NCBI RefSeq assembly: GCF_000428845.1 | Contig: NZ_AUAS01000001.1 | Span: 124,001-188,000, forward strand | DNA length: 64,000 bases | Source of the DNA: Dyadobacter alkalitolerans DSM 23607 | GTDB taxonomy: Bacteria; Bacteroidota; Bacteroidia; Cytophagales; Spirosomataceae | Reading direction: 5' to 3' | In this document: piece by piece, positions 1 to 9,008 of the stretch | Layout of the letters: every line of letters starts with the position of its first letter | Position numbering within the stretch: position 1 is the first letter of the stretch | The notes under the pieces: model-generated | Databases searched by the model: none | What the model was told of the DNA's origin: nothing | Seen by the model: the letters and a program-made list of their open reading frames with translations, nothing else | Translations under genes and position numbers: made by a program

Positions 1-2
1 AA

Positions 3-974
3 AACGTGAACGCCGCCTATGTGAACTACAATGCCAAAATCACGAAAAAACTAAGCTATCAATTAGGTCTTCGTGCCGAGCACACGCATTCCATTGGCAA
101 CTCGGTGACATTGAATCAGAAACGTGACCGGAATTATGTCAATCTTTTCCCAAGCGTATTCCTGTCGCAAAACCTTGATACAAACAATGTGCTGAACATT
201 TCTTACAGCCGCCGCATTGATCGTCCTAATTACCAGTCGCTTAACCCGTTTGAGTTTTATCTGGATCCTTACACATTCCAGCGCGGTAACCCGAATCTGA
301 AACCGCAATACACGAATTCATTCCAGTTGGTCCACGTTTACAAAAGCAAAATCAACACCACGCTTGCTTACAGCCGTATTAAGGACATGATTGCGGATGA
401 GCTTCCGCAGCAGATTGCTTCTGAAAATAAAACATTTGTAACATCAGATAACCTCGATAACCAGGACAATGTAAGCTTGACCGTTTCATTCCCCGTCACA
501 TTTACAAAATGGTGGAGCTTACAAGCGAATTTCACCGGGGTTTACAACGCATATAACTCTATTTACCTCGATCAAAAGCTGGAAATCAAGCAGGCATCGT
601 GGAATATGTACGCCAGTAACCAATTTACTTTGGGAAAAGGATGGTCCGCTGAGATATCCGGATGGTATAACAGCAGAGCCTTTTACGGATTATATGCTGC
701 GAACCCGATGGGCATGCTGAACGCAGGTTTGCAAAAGAACATTTTGAACAAAAAAGGAACGATCCGTCTGAATGTAAACGACATTTTCTGGACCAACCGG
801 TTCAACGGAACTGCGATTTACAAAGACATCGATTTCAAAGTGAAGTCCGAATGGCCAAGCCGCCAGTTCCGGCTGACGTTTACTTACAATTTTGGTAATC
901 AAAATGTAAAAGGCGCCCGCCAGCGTAATACGGGTTCTGACGATCTTCAGAAACGCGCCGGTGGAGGCAGTTAA
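3..974 (+). CDS. TonB-dependent receptor-like outer-membrane beta-barrel protein, C-terminal part (5' end outside window)
   Basis: This is the C-terminal part of an outer-membrane beta-barrel protein related to TonB-dependent receptors. The gene enters from the left edge, so the signal peptide, any carboxypeptidase-like domain and the plug lie outside the window. About 320 residues are visible. They show alternating aromatic and polar barrel strands, including the family-typical segments RRIDRPNYQSLNPF and RGNPNLKPQ at about residues 69-100 of the visible part. The last strand ends in TYNF and is followed by a basic, Gly-rich tail of about 25 residues. No ligand can be inferred. The gene ends in front of a strong hairpin and converges with pgk. 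The assignment to the superfamily is fairly secure; the exact subfamily is not. Confidence 0.8.
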   Translation, partial: NVNAAYVNYNAKITKKLSYQLGLRAEHTHSIGNSVTLNQKRDRNYVNLFPSVFLSQNLDTNNVLNISYSRRIDRPNYQSLNPFEFYLDPYTFQRGNPNLKPQYTNSFQLVHVYKSKINTTLAYSRIKDMIADELPQQIASENKTFVTSDNLDNQDNVSLTVSFPVTFTKWWSLQANFTGVYNAYNSIYLDQKLEIKQASWNMYASNQFTLGKGWSAEISGWYNSRAFYGLYAANPMGMLNAGLQKNILNKKGTIRLNVNDIFWTNRFNGTAIYKDIDFKVKSEWPSRQFRLTFTYNFGNQNVKGARQRNTGSDDLQKRAGGGS

Positions 975-1061
975 GTTGGAATTCCGGTCTGGGCGGACCC
1001 GCCGATCGAGGCATCCGCTCTGTGACCCGTGTTCATAAATTAGTTAGGTTTGTTATGCAGA

Positions 1062-1095
1062 AAAACCATCCCGCGCTATGCGAGATGGTTTTCTT
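1062..1095. terminator. Bidirectional hairpin terminator between the barrel gene and pgk
   Basis: A 13-bp stem with one mismatch (1062-1074 pairing with 1080-1092) closes a 5-nt loop. The + strand continues into a T-rich run, and the A-run on the left flank serves the minus strand. It lies between two convergent genes, so it probably ends both transcripts. Confidence 0.75.
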
Positions 1096-1127
1096 ATTTT
1101 TAACCAAACTGATTGCAAAATAAAAGA

Positions 1128-2324
1128 CTAAGCTTCCAATGCAGCAACGCCCGGAAGCACTTTGCCTTCCATATATTCAAGCAATGCACCACCGCCGGTA
1201 GAAACGTAGCTCACGCGATCACCATAGCCTGCATTGTTGATCGCAGAAGCAGAATCACCGCCGCCGATCAAAGAGAACGCATCATTTTCTTCTGTTACCG
1301 CCACCACTGACTCAGCGATTGCGTTGGTTCCCTGCGCGAAGTTTGCGAATTCAAAAACACCCATTGGACCATTCCAAAGAACCGTTTTTGAGTTTTTAAT
1401 GATTTCGGAGAATATCTTGATCGTTTCAGGACCAATGTCTAGGCCTTCCCATTGGTCCGGAATTTCGCCCGCAGCAACCACTTCGCGCTGTGCATCATTG
1501 CTGAATTTATCTGCAATCACGGTGTCAACTGGCAGAACCAAATTAACGCCTTTTTCTTTGGCTTTTTTCACTAATTCAAGCGTAAGATCTTGCTTATCAG
1601 CCTCTAAAAGCGACTTACCAATCTTTCCACCTTGTGCTTTGGAGAATGTATAGGACATTCCGCCACCGATGATAAGGTTATCCACCTTGTCGATCAGTCG
1701 CTCGATGATCAATATTTTATCTGAGATTTTGGCACCGCCCATGATCGCCGTGAATGGTCTTTCAGAATGCTCCAAAAGTCTTTCCGCGTTATCAAGTTCA
1801 GCCTGCATCACATAACCGCAAACTTTATCCGTAAAGAATTTACCGATCACCGCCGTAGAAGCGTGTGCGCGGTGAGCCGTTCCAAACGCATCCATCACCC
1901 ACACATCGCCCAGTTTCGAAAGCTTTTCTGCAAAACCCTCGTCCCCTTTTTCTTCTTCTTTATAAAAACGAAGATTTTCCAATAGCAAAACTTCACCTGC
2001 ATTCAAAGACGCTGCAAGATCAGTAGCACTTTGACCGATGCAATCATCAGCAAACTTTACCGTTTTACCCAGGATCAAAGACAATGGGTTAACCAGGTGT
2101 TTCAGGGAATATTTTTCAGTAGGCCCGTCTTTCGGGCGTCCCAGGTGCGACATCAGAATGACAGATCCTCCATCATTCAAAATTTTACTGATAGTAGGAA
2201 TAGTTGCTTTGATCCGGGTGTCGTCCGTGATCTCAAATTTGTCATTAAGCGGAACATTAAAGTCCACGCGGACTAGGGCCTTTTTGCCGGAAAAATCGTA
2301 CGAATCTAATGTTGTCATGGGCAT
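1128..2324 (-). CDS. pgk: Phosphoglycerate kinase
   Basis: This is the glycolytic enzyme that transfers phosphate between 1,3-bisphosphoglycerate and ADP in the cytoplasm. The 398-residue length is normal for bacterial PGK. Visible family motifs are the N-terminal substrate-binding signature VRVDFNVPL (about residues 18-26), LMSHLGRP, the hinge-region GGAKISDKI, the nucleotide-site WNGPMGVFE, and the C-terminal [13 protein letters not shown] and [14 protein letters not shown]. The first ATG (2324) and a second in-frame ATG two codons later are both possible starts; neither has a clear Shine-Dalgarno, as is common in Bacteroidota. It stands alone as a monocistronic gene, with a candidate promoter upstream and a terminator downstream. 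Confidence 0.97.
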   Translation of the reverse strand: MPMTTLDSYDFSGKKALVRVDFNVPLNDKFEITDDTRIKATIPTISKILNDGGSVILMSHLGRPKDGPTEKYSLKHLVNPLSLILGKTVKFADDCIGQSATDLAASLNAGEVLLLENLRFYKEEEKGDEGFAEKLSKLGDVWVMDAFGTAHRAHASTAVIGKFFTDKVCGYVMQAELDNAERLLEHSERPFTAIMGGAKISDKILIIERLIDKVDNLIIGGGMSYTFSKAQGGKIGKSLLEADKQDLTLELVKKAKEKGVNLVLPVDTVIADKFSNDAQREVVAAGEIPDQWEGLDIGPETIKIFSEIIKNSKTVLWNGPMGVFEFANFAQGTNAIAESVVAVTEENDAFSLIGGGDSASAINNAGYGDRVSYVSTGGGALLEYMEGKVLPGVAALEA

Positions 2325-2347
2325 GTAAAATTGTTTTCCATAGGCAG

Positions 2348-2355
2348 CAAATGTA
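2348..2355 (-). promoter_or_regulatory. Candidate -7 element for pgk
   Basis: On the minus strand this reads TACATTTG, a full match to the Bacteroidota -7 consensus TAnnTTTG. It would place the transcription start about 15-20 nt before the pgk start codon. No good -33 TTG lies at the usual spacing, so the call is tentative. Confidence 0.4.
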
Positions 2356-2586
2356 ATCCAATTTCTTTATTATATACTATGATATCAAGAAAATGCGGCA
2401 TTTGTAATAGGTATAATGCAATTTATACTATCAATTTTTCTAAAAAATCGTCAATCAGCAAAATTTTAATCCTTTTCACAGAAGTTATAGAGAACCACAA
2501 AATCTAAGCCGCATTTCTTTCTTCAAAAAGCTTTATTTTGGTAACTTTAATTTTAAATCAAATCCTTACAATCCGTTTTTATCGAA

Positions 2587-4335
2587 GTGCTTCCGAATCC
2601 ATTTGTGCAGAATATCGAGTTTCCGACGGATCTTCCACCTAAATATTACCACGATTATTTCAACTATGTGCTGGAATTTGTCCGGAAGCGCTACGCCCAT
2701 GTTCTGAACGAAACGGAGACGCGTTTTCTGGATGATTACGACTCGCTTTCGGAAGATGCCCAATGTCTTTTTATTCGTTTCAGCAATCGCAGCAAGTCTT
2801 TTTTCCGGGTCAACAGCCTTTCTTACGCTGAGATCAGTGACCTTCCGGCTGCGCTGAATGAGCTTTTGGAAAAAGATTTTATCGAGTCGATTTGTGATGC
2901 GCATGAAGTTCGTTTTGCGGAGATTATGGAGCTTTTCACCAAGCCGGAACATTTGCTGTTCACCAAGATCCTTGCCCCGGACATTATGCCTGCTAAAACC
3001 ATTAAAAAGCCCGATCTGGTGCGCTGGCTGATGCATGAATATGATTTCAAAACGCTTTGCGAGATCATTACGGAGCATGAGCCGGTGGTAAAAGTGTCTT
3101 ACGAGGCGGAAGTGATGGTGATGAAGTTCCTGTTTTTCGGGAACCGGAATGCGGATATGACCGAATTTGTAATCCGCGATCTGGGTCATGTTCGCTTCAA
3201 TTCCTTTGATGAAGAGCACTTGGCTATTCAGTTTGAAACCCGGAAAGATGTGGACGACACATTAATGGTCTCGCTGATGAAAGAGACTTTCGACGTGCTG
3301 AAAGCCGATCTGCCCCCGGAAGAAATTTTTGACTGGTTCATGAACTGGCATGTCGGCAACGGAACGGGATTAAGTCCGAAAGCGATCCCGTCCTTTAATA
3401 TGTTCATTCTCAGGGTCAGCGCGTGGCTTGAACGGAAGAAAATGTTGTCGCAGGCATTAAGCATTTACCAGTTGACCAATGACGCCCCAGCACGGGAACG
3501 GCGCGTGCGGTTGCTTTACAACCTGGGCGAAATCGACGAAGCGCTGGCATTATGCGAAGAAATTGCCGAAAATCCGCAAAACGCAGACGAGCGCTATTTC
3601 AGTCTGGATTTCCACGAAAGGATCAAGAATAAAAAAACCCGGATCATCAAGCGCACAACCCAGGCGCTGAAATCGGCCGAAGCCATCGAAGTGCCGATTA
3701 TGTATCGTTACCAGGTGGAACTGGGTGCCATACATTATTATAGGGAGCGCGGTTACCAGGCGTTTTTCAGCGAAAACGAGCCCTGGCGGACTTTGTTCGG
3801 GCTGCTGTTTTGGGATGCCATTTACGACACCAATGTGCAGACCATTCACAACCCGCTGCAACGCGTCCCAACCGATTTTTTCCTGCCCGATTTTTATTAC
3901 AAAAGAGCAGCACAACTGAAAGAGCGCCTCGAAGCGGCACATTCCAAGGAGATCATTGAGGAGCTCGTCACGCGCACTTACATGGAAAAATACGGCATTA
4001 CCAATGTGCTGGTGCCTTGGTACGAAGGCGCTTTGGGAAAAGTGCTCGTATTGATTTCGCTGCTAAGCCCCGAGCAGATCCATCTGGTAATGATGGAAAT
4101 TGCATTAAACCTGCGGGAAAACACGCGCGGCTTCCCCGACTTACTGGTTTGGAATGAAACGGAATATGCTTTTATTGAAATAAAATCCCCAACCGATCAC
4201 CTGTCATCCAGACAGTTACACTGGCAGCATTTCTTCAAAGAACACAATGTGCAAAGCCGCATTGTGCGGGTAAAATGGTTGAAAGAGGAAGCTTCAATCG
4301 ATCTCGAAGCTGGCGACAACGGGCAAATGATCTGA
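2587..4335 (+). CDS. FAN1-like structure-specific nuclease with VRR-NUC domain
   Basis: This is a 582-residue protein resembling bacterial homologues of FAN1 (Fanconi-associated nuclease 1), flap-directed nucleases that act on damaged or branched DNA. The N-terminal ~120 residues match the FAN1 SAP-like region (FRVNSLSYAEISDLPAALN). The middle is helical and repeat-like. Residues about 385-420 carry the conserved segment TLFGLLFWDAIYD. The C-terminal VRR-NUC domain has the PD-(D/E)xK catalytic set: FPDLLVW (D518) and FIEIK (E531, K533), followed by LSSRQLHW. The predicted start is GTG at 2587, since no ATG lies close upstream in frame; an alternative non-ATG start is possible. The gene is not in an evident repair operon. 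Its 3' end overlaps the convergent EEP-hydrolase gene by 42 bp. Function follows from the family; biochemical specificity is inferred. Confidence 0.85.
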   Translation: MLPNPFVQNIEFPTDLPPKYYHDYFNYVLEFVRKRYAHVLNETETRFLDDYDSLSEDAQCLFIRFSNRSKSFFRVNSLSYAEISDLPAALNELLEKDFIESICDAHEVRFAEIMELFTKPEHLLFTKILAPDIMPAKTIKKPDLVRWLMHEYDFKTLCEIITEHEPVVKVSYEAEVMVMKFLFFGNRNADMTEFVIRDLGHVRFNSFDEEHLAIQFETRKDVDDTLMVSLMKETFDVLKADLPPEEIFDWFMNWHVGNGTGLSPKAIPSFNMFILRVSAWLERKKMLSQALSIYQLTNDAPARERRVRLLYNLGEIDEALALCEEIAENPQNADERYFSLDFHERIKNKKTRIIKRTTQALKSAEAIEVPIMYRYQVELGAIHYYRERGYQAFFSENEPWRTLFGLLFWDAIYDTNVQTIHNPLQRVPTDFFLPDFYYKRAAQLKERLEAAHSKEIIEELVTRTYMEKYGITNVLVPWYEGALGKVLVLISLLSPEQIHLVMMEIALNLRENTRGFPDLLVWNETEYAFIEIKSPTDHLSSRQLHWQHFFKEHNVQSRIVRVKWLKEEASIDLEAGDNGQMI

Positions 4336-5091
4336 CGCATATTTCTCGTCGATTACCTTTGTATCAGACCCTTTCAACCTGCTTCCCTGCTTGGACATGA
4401 TGAAATCAATCGTTTTGTTAGGGTTTTCTACCGGAATGGTGGGTTTGCAGTCGGAGCAGGTTCTGGTGAAATATTTGTCAAAATAAGCGATGACCTGGCT
4501 TTCGGGAACCGCATTGAAATCGCCGGCCAGGATCATAGGCAATGTTGTTTTGCCTAACTTTTCCATGATCGTTTCGGCTTGTAGAAGGCGGTTTGGCTCT
4601 TTTAAACCAAGATGCGTGCTTGCAAACATGATCTTTTGCTTGTTAGGCAATGTTACTGTAACTGCCGCGACTGACCGGTTTTCTTCCGGCTTGTCGGCAT
4701 GGATCGGTAGTGCGTATCTTACAGAATCTTCTATTTTGTATTTGCTCAAAACGGCCACACCATAGTCCCCGCCCTGGTGGTCAATGGCTTTGGAAAAATA
4801 GAATTGCATGCCGGTTAACGCGGCAAGTTGCTGCGCCTGGTTTTTCCCTGTTCCGGAGCGCTCGGTGTTCACGTCCACTTCCTGCAAGGCCACAAAATCG
4901 GGTTTTTCAGCATTAATGACCTTTGCAATGGCTTCCACATCAATTTTATCCCCAGCCGACGGCGGGTTACAATGGTGAATGTTGTAGGTCATTACTTTGA
5001 ATTTGTACTTTTTAACCGGCGGATCGGTCGAAGGCTTGGCGAAAGCAGAAAATGCAAGCAGGATAAGGAGACTAAAAAGGCTATTTTTCAT
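4294..5091 (-). CDS. Exported endonuclease/exonuclease/phosphatase (EEP) family hydrolase
   Basis: This is a 265-residue exported metal-dependent hydrolase of the EEP superfamily (DNase I, sphingomyelinase and inositol-phosphatase fold). The ATG at 5091 is preferred because it gives a clean signal peptide (MKNSLFSLLILLAFSAFA); an upstream in-frame ATG at 5160 would add 23 residues that hide it. Superfamily motifs appear in order: MTYNIHHC, ALQEVD (metal-binding Glu), ASTHLGL, AGDFNAVP (Asp/Asn), TIDFIMS and SDHLPVVASF (catalytic Asp-His). The substrate could be a nucleic acid, a phospholipid head group or a sugar phosphate; the sequence does not decide. It is divergent from the M16 peptidase pair and converges, with overlap, on the FAN1-like gene. 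Confidence 0.88.
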   Translation of the reverse strand: MKNSLFSLLILLAFSAFAKPSTDPPVKKYKFKVMTYNIHHCNPPSAGDKIDVEAIAKVINAEKPDFVALQEVDVNTERSGTGKNQAQQLAALTGMQFYFSKAIDHQGGDYGVAVLSKYKIEDSVRYALPIHADKPEENRSVAAVTVTLPNKQKIMFASTHLGLKEPNRLLQAETIMEKLGKTTLPMILAGDFNAVPESQVIAYFDKYFTRTCSDCKPTIPVENPNKTIDFIMSKQGSRLKGSDTKVIDEKYASDHLPVVASFEID

Positions 5092-5122
5092 AAAGAATTT
5101 AAGGTTTAGGATATTGGTAAAC

Positions 5123-5130
5123 CAAAAGTA
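5123..5130 (-). promoter_or_regulatory. Candidate -7 element for the EEP hydrolase gene
   Basis: On the minus strand this reads TACTTTTG, matching TAnnTTTG. It lies about 32 nt before the preferred ATG at 5091, which supports that start over the longer one. No convincing -33 element is visible. Confidence 0.35.
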
Positions 5131-5188
5131 GTGGATAGATTTAAAACCGTTTGCTATCATTACACATCAATTCACAAAGCTTAATCAA

Positions 5189-6508
5189 ATGATAAAGAAA
5201 TTTCTGCTTACCGCCGCGCTCCTGGCCGGTTTCGGGACGTCTTTTGCACAAACCAAACCGGAGGATGTGAAGACTTTCACATTGGCCAACGGCATGAAAT
5301 TCCTGGTGCTGGAAGACAAATCGATCCCCAACGCCAACATGTATTTGTTCTGGAAAGTGGGTTCGCGGAATGAGGTGCATGGCATTACGGGCCTCTCCCA
5401 CTTCTTCGAACACATGATGTTCAACGGCTCCAAAAACTTCGGCCCCAAGGAATTTGATCGTTTTATGGAAGCCAACGGCGGCTCCAATAATGCTTACACG
5501 ACCGAAAATGTCACCGTCTACACCGACTGGTTCCAGAAAGACGCATTAGAGCCGATCTTCAAACTTGAATCCGACCGCATTGCCAGCCTGTCCATCGACC
5601 CGAAAATGGTGGAAAGCGAACGCGGCGTGGTGCTTTCAGAGCGCAGCACGGGTTTGGAAAACAGCAATTACAGGCTCATCGGCGAGTTGGTGCAATCGGT
5701 TGCTTTTCAGGAACATCCTTATATGTTTCCGGTAATTGGTTTTGAGTCTGACATAAAAAGCTGGACGCAGGAAGATTTGGAAAATTATTTCAAAACTTAC
5801 TATTCGCCCAATAATGCGACGGTGGTTGTGGTCGGCGATGTGACTTTGGAACAGGTCAGGAAAATGGCAGATCAATACATGGCGCCCATCCCGGCAAGAG
5901 GTTTGCCGCCTAAAATCAGGACGATAGAACCGCAGCAAAACGGCGAAAGACGCGTGACGGCTTATAAAGACATTGCCACGCCTAACATTCTGATGGCTTA
6001 CCACGTGCCTGAAACGAAGCACGAAGATTTTTATGCGCTCGATTTGCTAAGCAGCTTGCTAACGTCCGGCAATTCGTCCCGGCTGACCAAATCGCTCGTG
6101 ATGGATTCGACCGTAGCCACCAATGTTTCCAGCTTCACGGACCAGAGCTTTGATCCAAGCCTTTTCATCATTTATGCCATCGCCGGAAACAATGTTACGG
6201 CGCCGGATCTGGAAAAGGCAATTGATAATCAAATTGATATGGTGATCAAAAGTGGTCTCAAAGACGAAGAACTTCAAAAAGTAAAAAACCAAAAGCTGAT
6301 GGAATTCTATCACACATTAGAAACCATTAATGGTAAAGCAAATAGTCTGGGCAGTTATGATGTGTTTTTTGGGGACTATAAAAAGATGTTCGAAGCGCCG
6401 GAATTGTATAAAAAAGTGACTGTGGACGACATTAAGCGCGTTGCCTCGCAATATTTTACCGAGCGCAACCGGACGGTGGGTTACCTGCTTCCTGAAAAAT
6501 CAAAATAG
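5189..6508 (+). CDS. M16 family zinc peptidase, catalytic subunit, exported
   Basis: This is a 439-residue periplasmic metallopeptidase of the M16 (pitrilysin/processing peptidase) family. A signal peptide ends near FGTSFAQ (residue 21). The inverted zinc motif HxxEH is intact as HFFEH (His71, Glu74, His75), and the distal ligand is Glu151 in LSERS, at the family's usual distance. The short, two-domain length implies that it acts as a dimer. The gene 40 nt downstream encodes a second M16 protein without the zinc motif, so the pair probably forms an active/inactive heterodimer of the kind known for bacterial M16B proteins. The substrate is unknown; degradation of peptides in the envelope is a reasonable inference. 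Confidence 0.92.
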   Translation: MIKKFLLTAALLAGFGTSFAQTKPEDVKTFTLANGMKFLVLEDKSIPNANMYLFWKVGSRNEVHGITGLSHFFEHMMFNGSKNFGPKEFDRFMEANGGSNNAYTTENVTVYTDWFQKDALEPIFKLESDRIASLSIDPKMVESERGVVLSERSTGLENSNYRLIGELVQSVAFQEHPYMFPVIGFESDIKSWTQEDLENYFKTYYSPNNATVVVVGDVTLEQVRKMADQYMAPIPARGLPPKIRTIEPQQNGERRVTAYKDIATPNILMAYHVPETKHEDFYALDLLSSLLTSGNSSRLTKSLVMDSTVATNVSSFTDQSFDPSLFIIYAIAGNNVTAPDLEKAIDNQIDMVIKSGLKDEELQKVKNQKLMEFYHTLETINGKANSLGSYDVFFGDYKKMFEAPELYKKVTVDDIKRVASQYFTERNRTVGYLLPEKSK

Positions 6509-6548
6509 CCAAAACCTCACACCGACATTCATTCATCAAATTTGAAAT

Positions 6549-7925
6549 ATGAAAAAGATACTATTTGTGTTTCTGGCGCTGCTCACGCTTTCAGCCTCGG
6601 CACAAAACAATTTTAAAGTGCCGCCTTTTGAAAAGTTCAAGCTAAAAAACGGCCTCACCATTTACCTGATGGAGCAACACGAAGTCCCCCTGATCAATGT
6701 TTCGGCCGTTTTCGATGCCGGTTCTATCAATGACGGTCAGCGTTACGGACTTGCGGGCTTAACCGCTGATGCACTGCTTTTTGGCACTGAAAAATACACC
6801 AAACCGCAGATCGAAGAAATGATCGATTTCGTGGGCGCGAGCATTAATACGTATGCCAGCAAAGACATGGCGGGTTTGAATTCGTCGTTTGCGACCATGG
6901 ATCAGGAAAAGCTGTTTGACATCATTCAGCAGGTGATTATGCATCCGGTTTTTGACAAAACAGAATTTGAAAAGCATAAGCAACGCCTCACGCAGGAACT
7001 GATCCGGGAAAAAGAAAGCCCGCGCTCTGTAATAAATGCTTACATGAATGCATTCATGTTCAACGACTTCCCGTACGCCGCACCCACTGGCGGCACGCCT
7101 GCAACCATCGAAAAACTATCCGCAACGGACGCAAAAGCATTTTACGCGAGCAACTACACGTCGGGCCTCGGCGCGATTGCGATCGTAGGCGATTTCAAAG
7201 CAGCAGATATGAAAAAGAAAATAACCACCCTCTTCGGCAGCTGGAAAACAGCGCCTTACCGCATGGTAAAACGCGTTGCTCCCAATCTCGAATTCGAAAA
7301 AAGCCGCGTGTTACTGGTTGACAAGCCGGATGCAAGGGAAACTACATTTGTCATTGGTGGAAAAGGAATCGATTATAATTCAGCCGATTATGTGCCGGTC
7401 CTGGTCGTGAACACGATTTTAGGCGGACGTTTCACTTCCTGGCTGAATGATGCATTACGCGTCAATTCGGGCCTTACTTATGGTGCACGAAGCAGTTTTA
7501 CGCGTTACAAATTCGCCGGAACGTTTGCGATCAGCACATTTACCAAAAACTCAACGACGGTGCCGGCGGTGGATATGGCGTTACAGGTTTTGGATAGTTT
7601 GCACAAAACAGGCATTAACGATGAGATTCTGAAATCAGCCAAAGCTTACGTAAAAGGCAGCTTCCCACCTGCATACGAATCCGCCGGAGCACTCGCCAGG
7701 CTGCTTACAGATATGCACTTCTACAACTTCGACGAAAGCTTCATCAACACATTCCAGGCGAAAGTAGACGGGCTTACCACTGAAAAAACCAAAGAGATCA
7801 TCGCCACTTACTTCCCGAAAGACAAGCTGCAATTTGTGATGGTAGGGAAAGCGGACGAGATCCGCGAATCAGTCAAAAAATATGGTGAATTAACTGAAAA
7901 GCAGATCAAGGCGGATGGGTTTTAG
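6549..7925 (+). CDS. M16 family peptidase-like protein, non-catalytic partner, exported
   Basis: This is a 458-residue exported M16 protein with signal peptide MKKILFVFLALLTLSASAQ. Where the active partner has HxxEH, this one reads LTADAL (residues 71-76), so it cannot bind the catalytic zinc. The C-terminal half keeps the segment RVNSGLTYGARSSF, which carries the Arg/Tyr pair typical of the non-catalytic subunit and contributes to substrate binding in M16B heterodimers. It follows the catalytic gene by 40 nt on the same strand, as expected for a two-subunit enzyme. The absence of zinc ligands is seen directly; the heterodimer is inferred from the family. Confidence 0.9.
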   Translation: MKKILFVFLALLTLSASAQNNFKVPPFEKFKLKNGLTIYLMEQHEVPLINVSAVFDAGSINDGQRYGLAGLTADALLFGTEKYTKPQIEEMIDFVGASINTYASKDMAGLNSSFATMDQEKLFDIIQQVIMHPVFDKTEFEKHKQRLTQELIREKESPRSVINAYMNAFMFNDFPYAAPTGGTPATIEKLSATDAKAFYASNYTSGLGAIAIVGDFKAADMKKKITTLFGSWKTAPYRMVKRVAPNLEFEKSRVLLVDKPDARETTFVIGGKGIDYNSADYVPVLVVNTILGGRFTSWLNDALRVNSGLTYGARSSFTRYKFAGTFAISTFTKNSTTVPAVDMALQVLDSLHKTGINDEILKSAKAYVKGSFPPAYESAGALARLLTDMHFYNFDESFINTFQAKVDGLTTEKTKEIIATYFPKDKLQFVMVGKADEIRESVKKYGELTEKQIKADGF

Positions 7926-7971
7926 TATAACCAGAGCGGTCCTTACTTTTTAAATAAAAACAATCAATCAA

Positions 7972-8829
7972 ATGAACAAACTGTTAAAAACATGCCTCTT
8001 CGCAGCAGCAACCCTGTTCAGTCAGGACGCGGTGCTTGCACAAGGCAAACCCGTGTATACCAACCCAATCGGTTTGCAGGCATACACTTTCCGCGGGAGC
8101 TGGGACAAAGGAATTGAGGCTACTTTGGATACGATCAAGTCTTTGGGCGTGACGGAAATGGAAGGCGGGCCGATCAAAGGCATGACGAACGAAGAACTGC
8201 GTAAGCAGCTTGATAAGCGAGGCATCAAAATGGTTTCCATCGGCGCCGATTACAACAAATTGGCCGAAAGCAGCGCGCAGACCATTGCCGATGCAAAAGC
8301 ACTGGGCGCAAAATACGTGATGGTCGCATGGATTCCTCACAAAGGCAAATTCGATCTCGAAACAGCGAAAAAAGCAGTTGCTGATTTCAACAAAGCCGGG
8401 AAAGAACTGAAAGAAGCAGGCATCGAGCTTACTTATCACAACCATGGCTATGAATTCGAGCCTTACGAGGACGGAACATTGTTTGATTATCTTGTCAAAA
8501 ACACAAATCCGGAATACGTAAACTTCGAAATGGACGTGCTATGGACTGCATTTCCGGGACAAGATCCAGCGAAATTGCTCATGAAATATCCAACCCGCTG
8601 GAAGCTGATGCACTTGAAAGACCTGAAAAAAGGCGTAGTCGGCAACCTCTCCGGCGGAACGCCAACAACCAACGACGTGGCATTAGGAACAGGCTCCATC
8701 GACATTCCAGCGACACTAAAAGCTGCGAAGAAAGTAGGGATCAAGCATTATTTCATCGAGGACGAGAGTCCTTCATATTTGAAGCAAATCCCTCAGACCA
8801 TTGCTTATATTAAGGGGATTAAGGAGTAA
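7972..8829 (+). CDS. Exported sugar phosphate isomerase/epimerase-like TIM-barrel protein
   Basis: This 285-residue protein belongs to the xylose isomerase-like TIM-barrel family (AP endonuclease 2 superfamily), which includes sugar and inositol epimerases and isomerases. An N-terminal signal peptide ending near VLAQ (residue 24) places it in the periplasm, as is common for Bacteroidota members. Likely metal-site residues sit in YHNHGYEF (His156/His158), NFEMD (Glu186), MHLKD (His214) and the C-terminal IEDES. The usual family opening GLQAYTFRG is present. It follows the M16 pair on the same strand after 46 nt and may be cotranscribed. The true sugar substrate cannot be read from the sequence. 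Confidence 0.85.
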   Translation: MNKLLKTCLFAAATLFSQDAVLAQGKPVYTNPIGLQAYTFRGSWDKGIEATLDTIKSLGVTEMEGGPIKGMTNEELRKQLDKRGIKMVSIGADYNKLAESSAQTIADAKALGAKYVMVAWIPHKGKFDLETAKKAVADFNKAGKELKEAGIELTYHNHGYEFEPYEDGTLFDYLVKNTNPEYVNFEMDVLWTAFPGQDPAKLLMKYPTRWKLMHLKDLKKGVVGNLSGGTPTTNDVALGTGSIDIPATLKAAKKVGIKHYFIEDESPSYLKQIPQTIAYIKGIKE

Positions 8830-8843
8830 AAAGTTAACAACAC

Positions 8844-8994
8844 TGTCACCCTGAGCGGAGTCGAAGGGCTGGTACTAACGAAGGCGCACTCGTTAGTACC
8901 AGCCCTTCGTAGCTTTAGGCCTTCGTTAGTAGCGGCCCTTCGTCAGCATTGACCATTCGTCAGGAGCGGCCCTTCGGCTCCGCTCAGGGTGACA
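8844..8994. repeat. REP-like nested palindrome, copy 1
   Basis: The outer arms (8844-8868 and 8970-8994) are inverted copies of 25 nt with one wobble position; the left arm begins TGTCACCCTGAGCGGAG. Inside lies a perfect 20-bp inverted repeat (8862-8881 with 8890-8909) around an 8-nt loop, and the motif CCCTTCG recurs several times. It sits between convergent genes. A second copy of the same outer arm is at 52083-52156. It can act as a bidirectional terminator or mRNA end. It resembles REP/BIME elements; no REP-associated transposase gene is present in the window. Confidence 0.8.
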
Positions 8995-9008
8995 GAGCTA
9001 GTGGCTCC

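Noticed and set aside
2566-3219. 217-codon minus-strand open frame inside the FAN1-like gene
   Set aside because: It lies opposite a gene with clear family motifs and shows no domain of its own; it is a shadow of the real gene.
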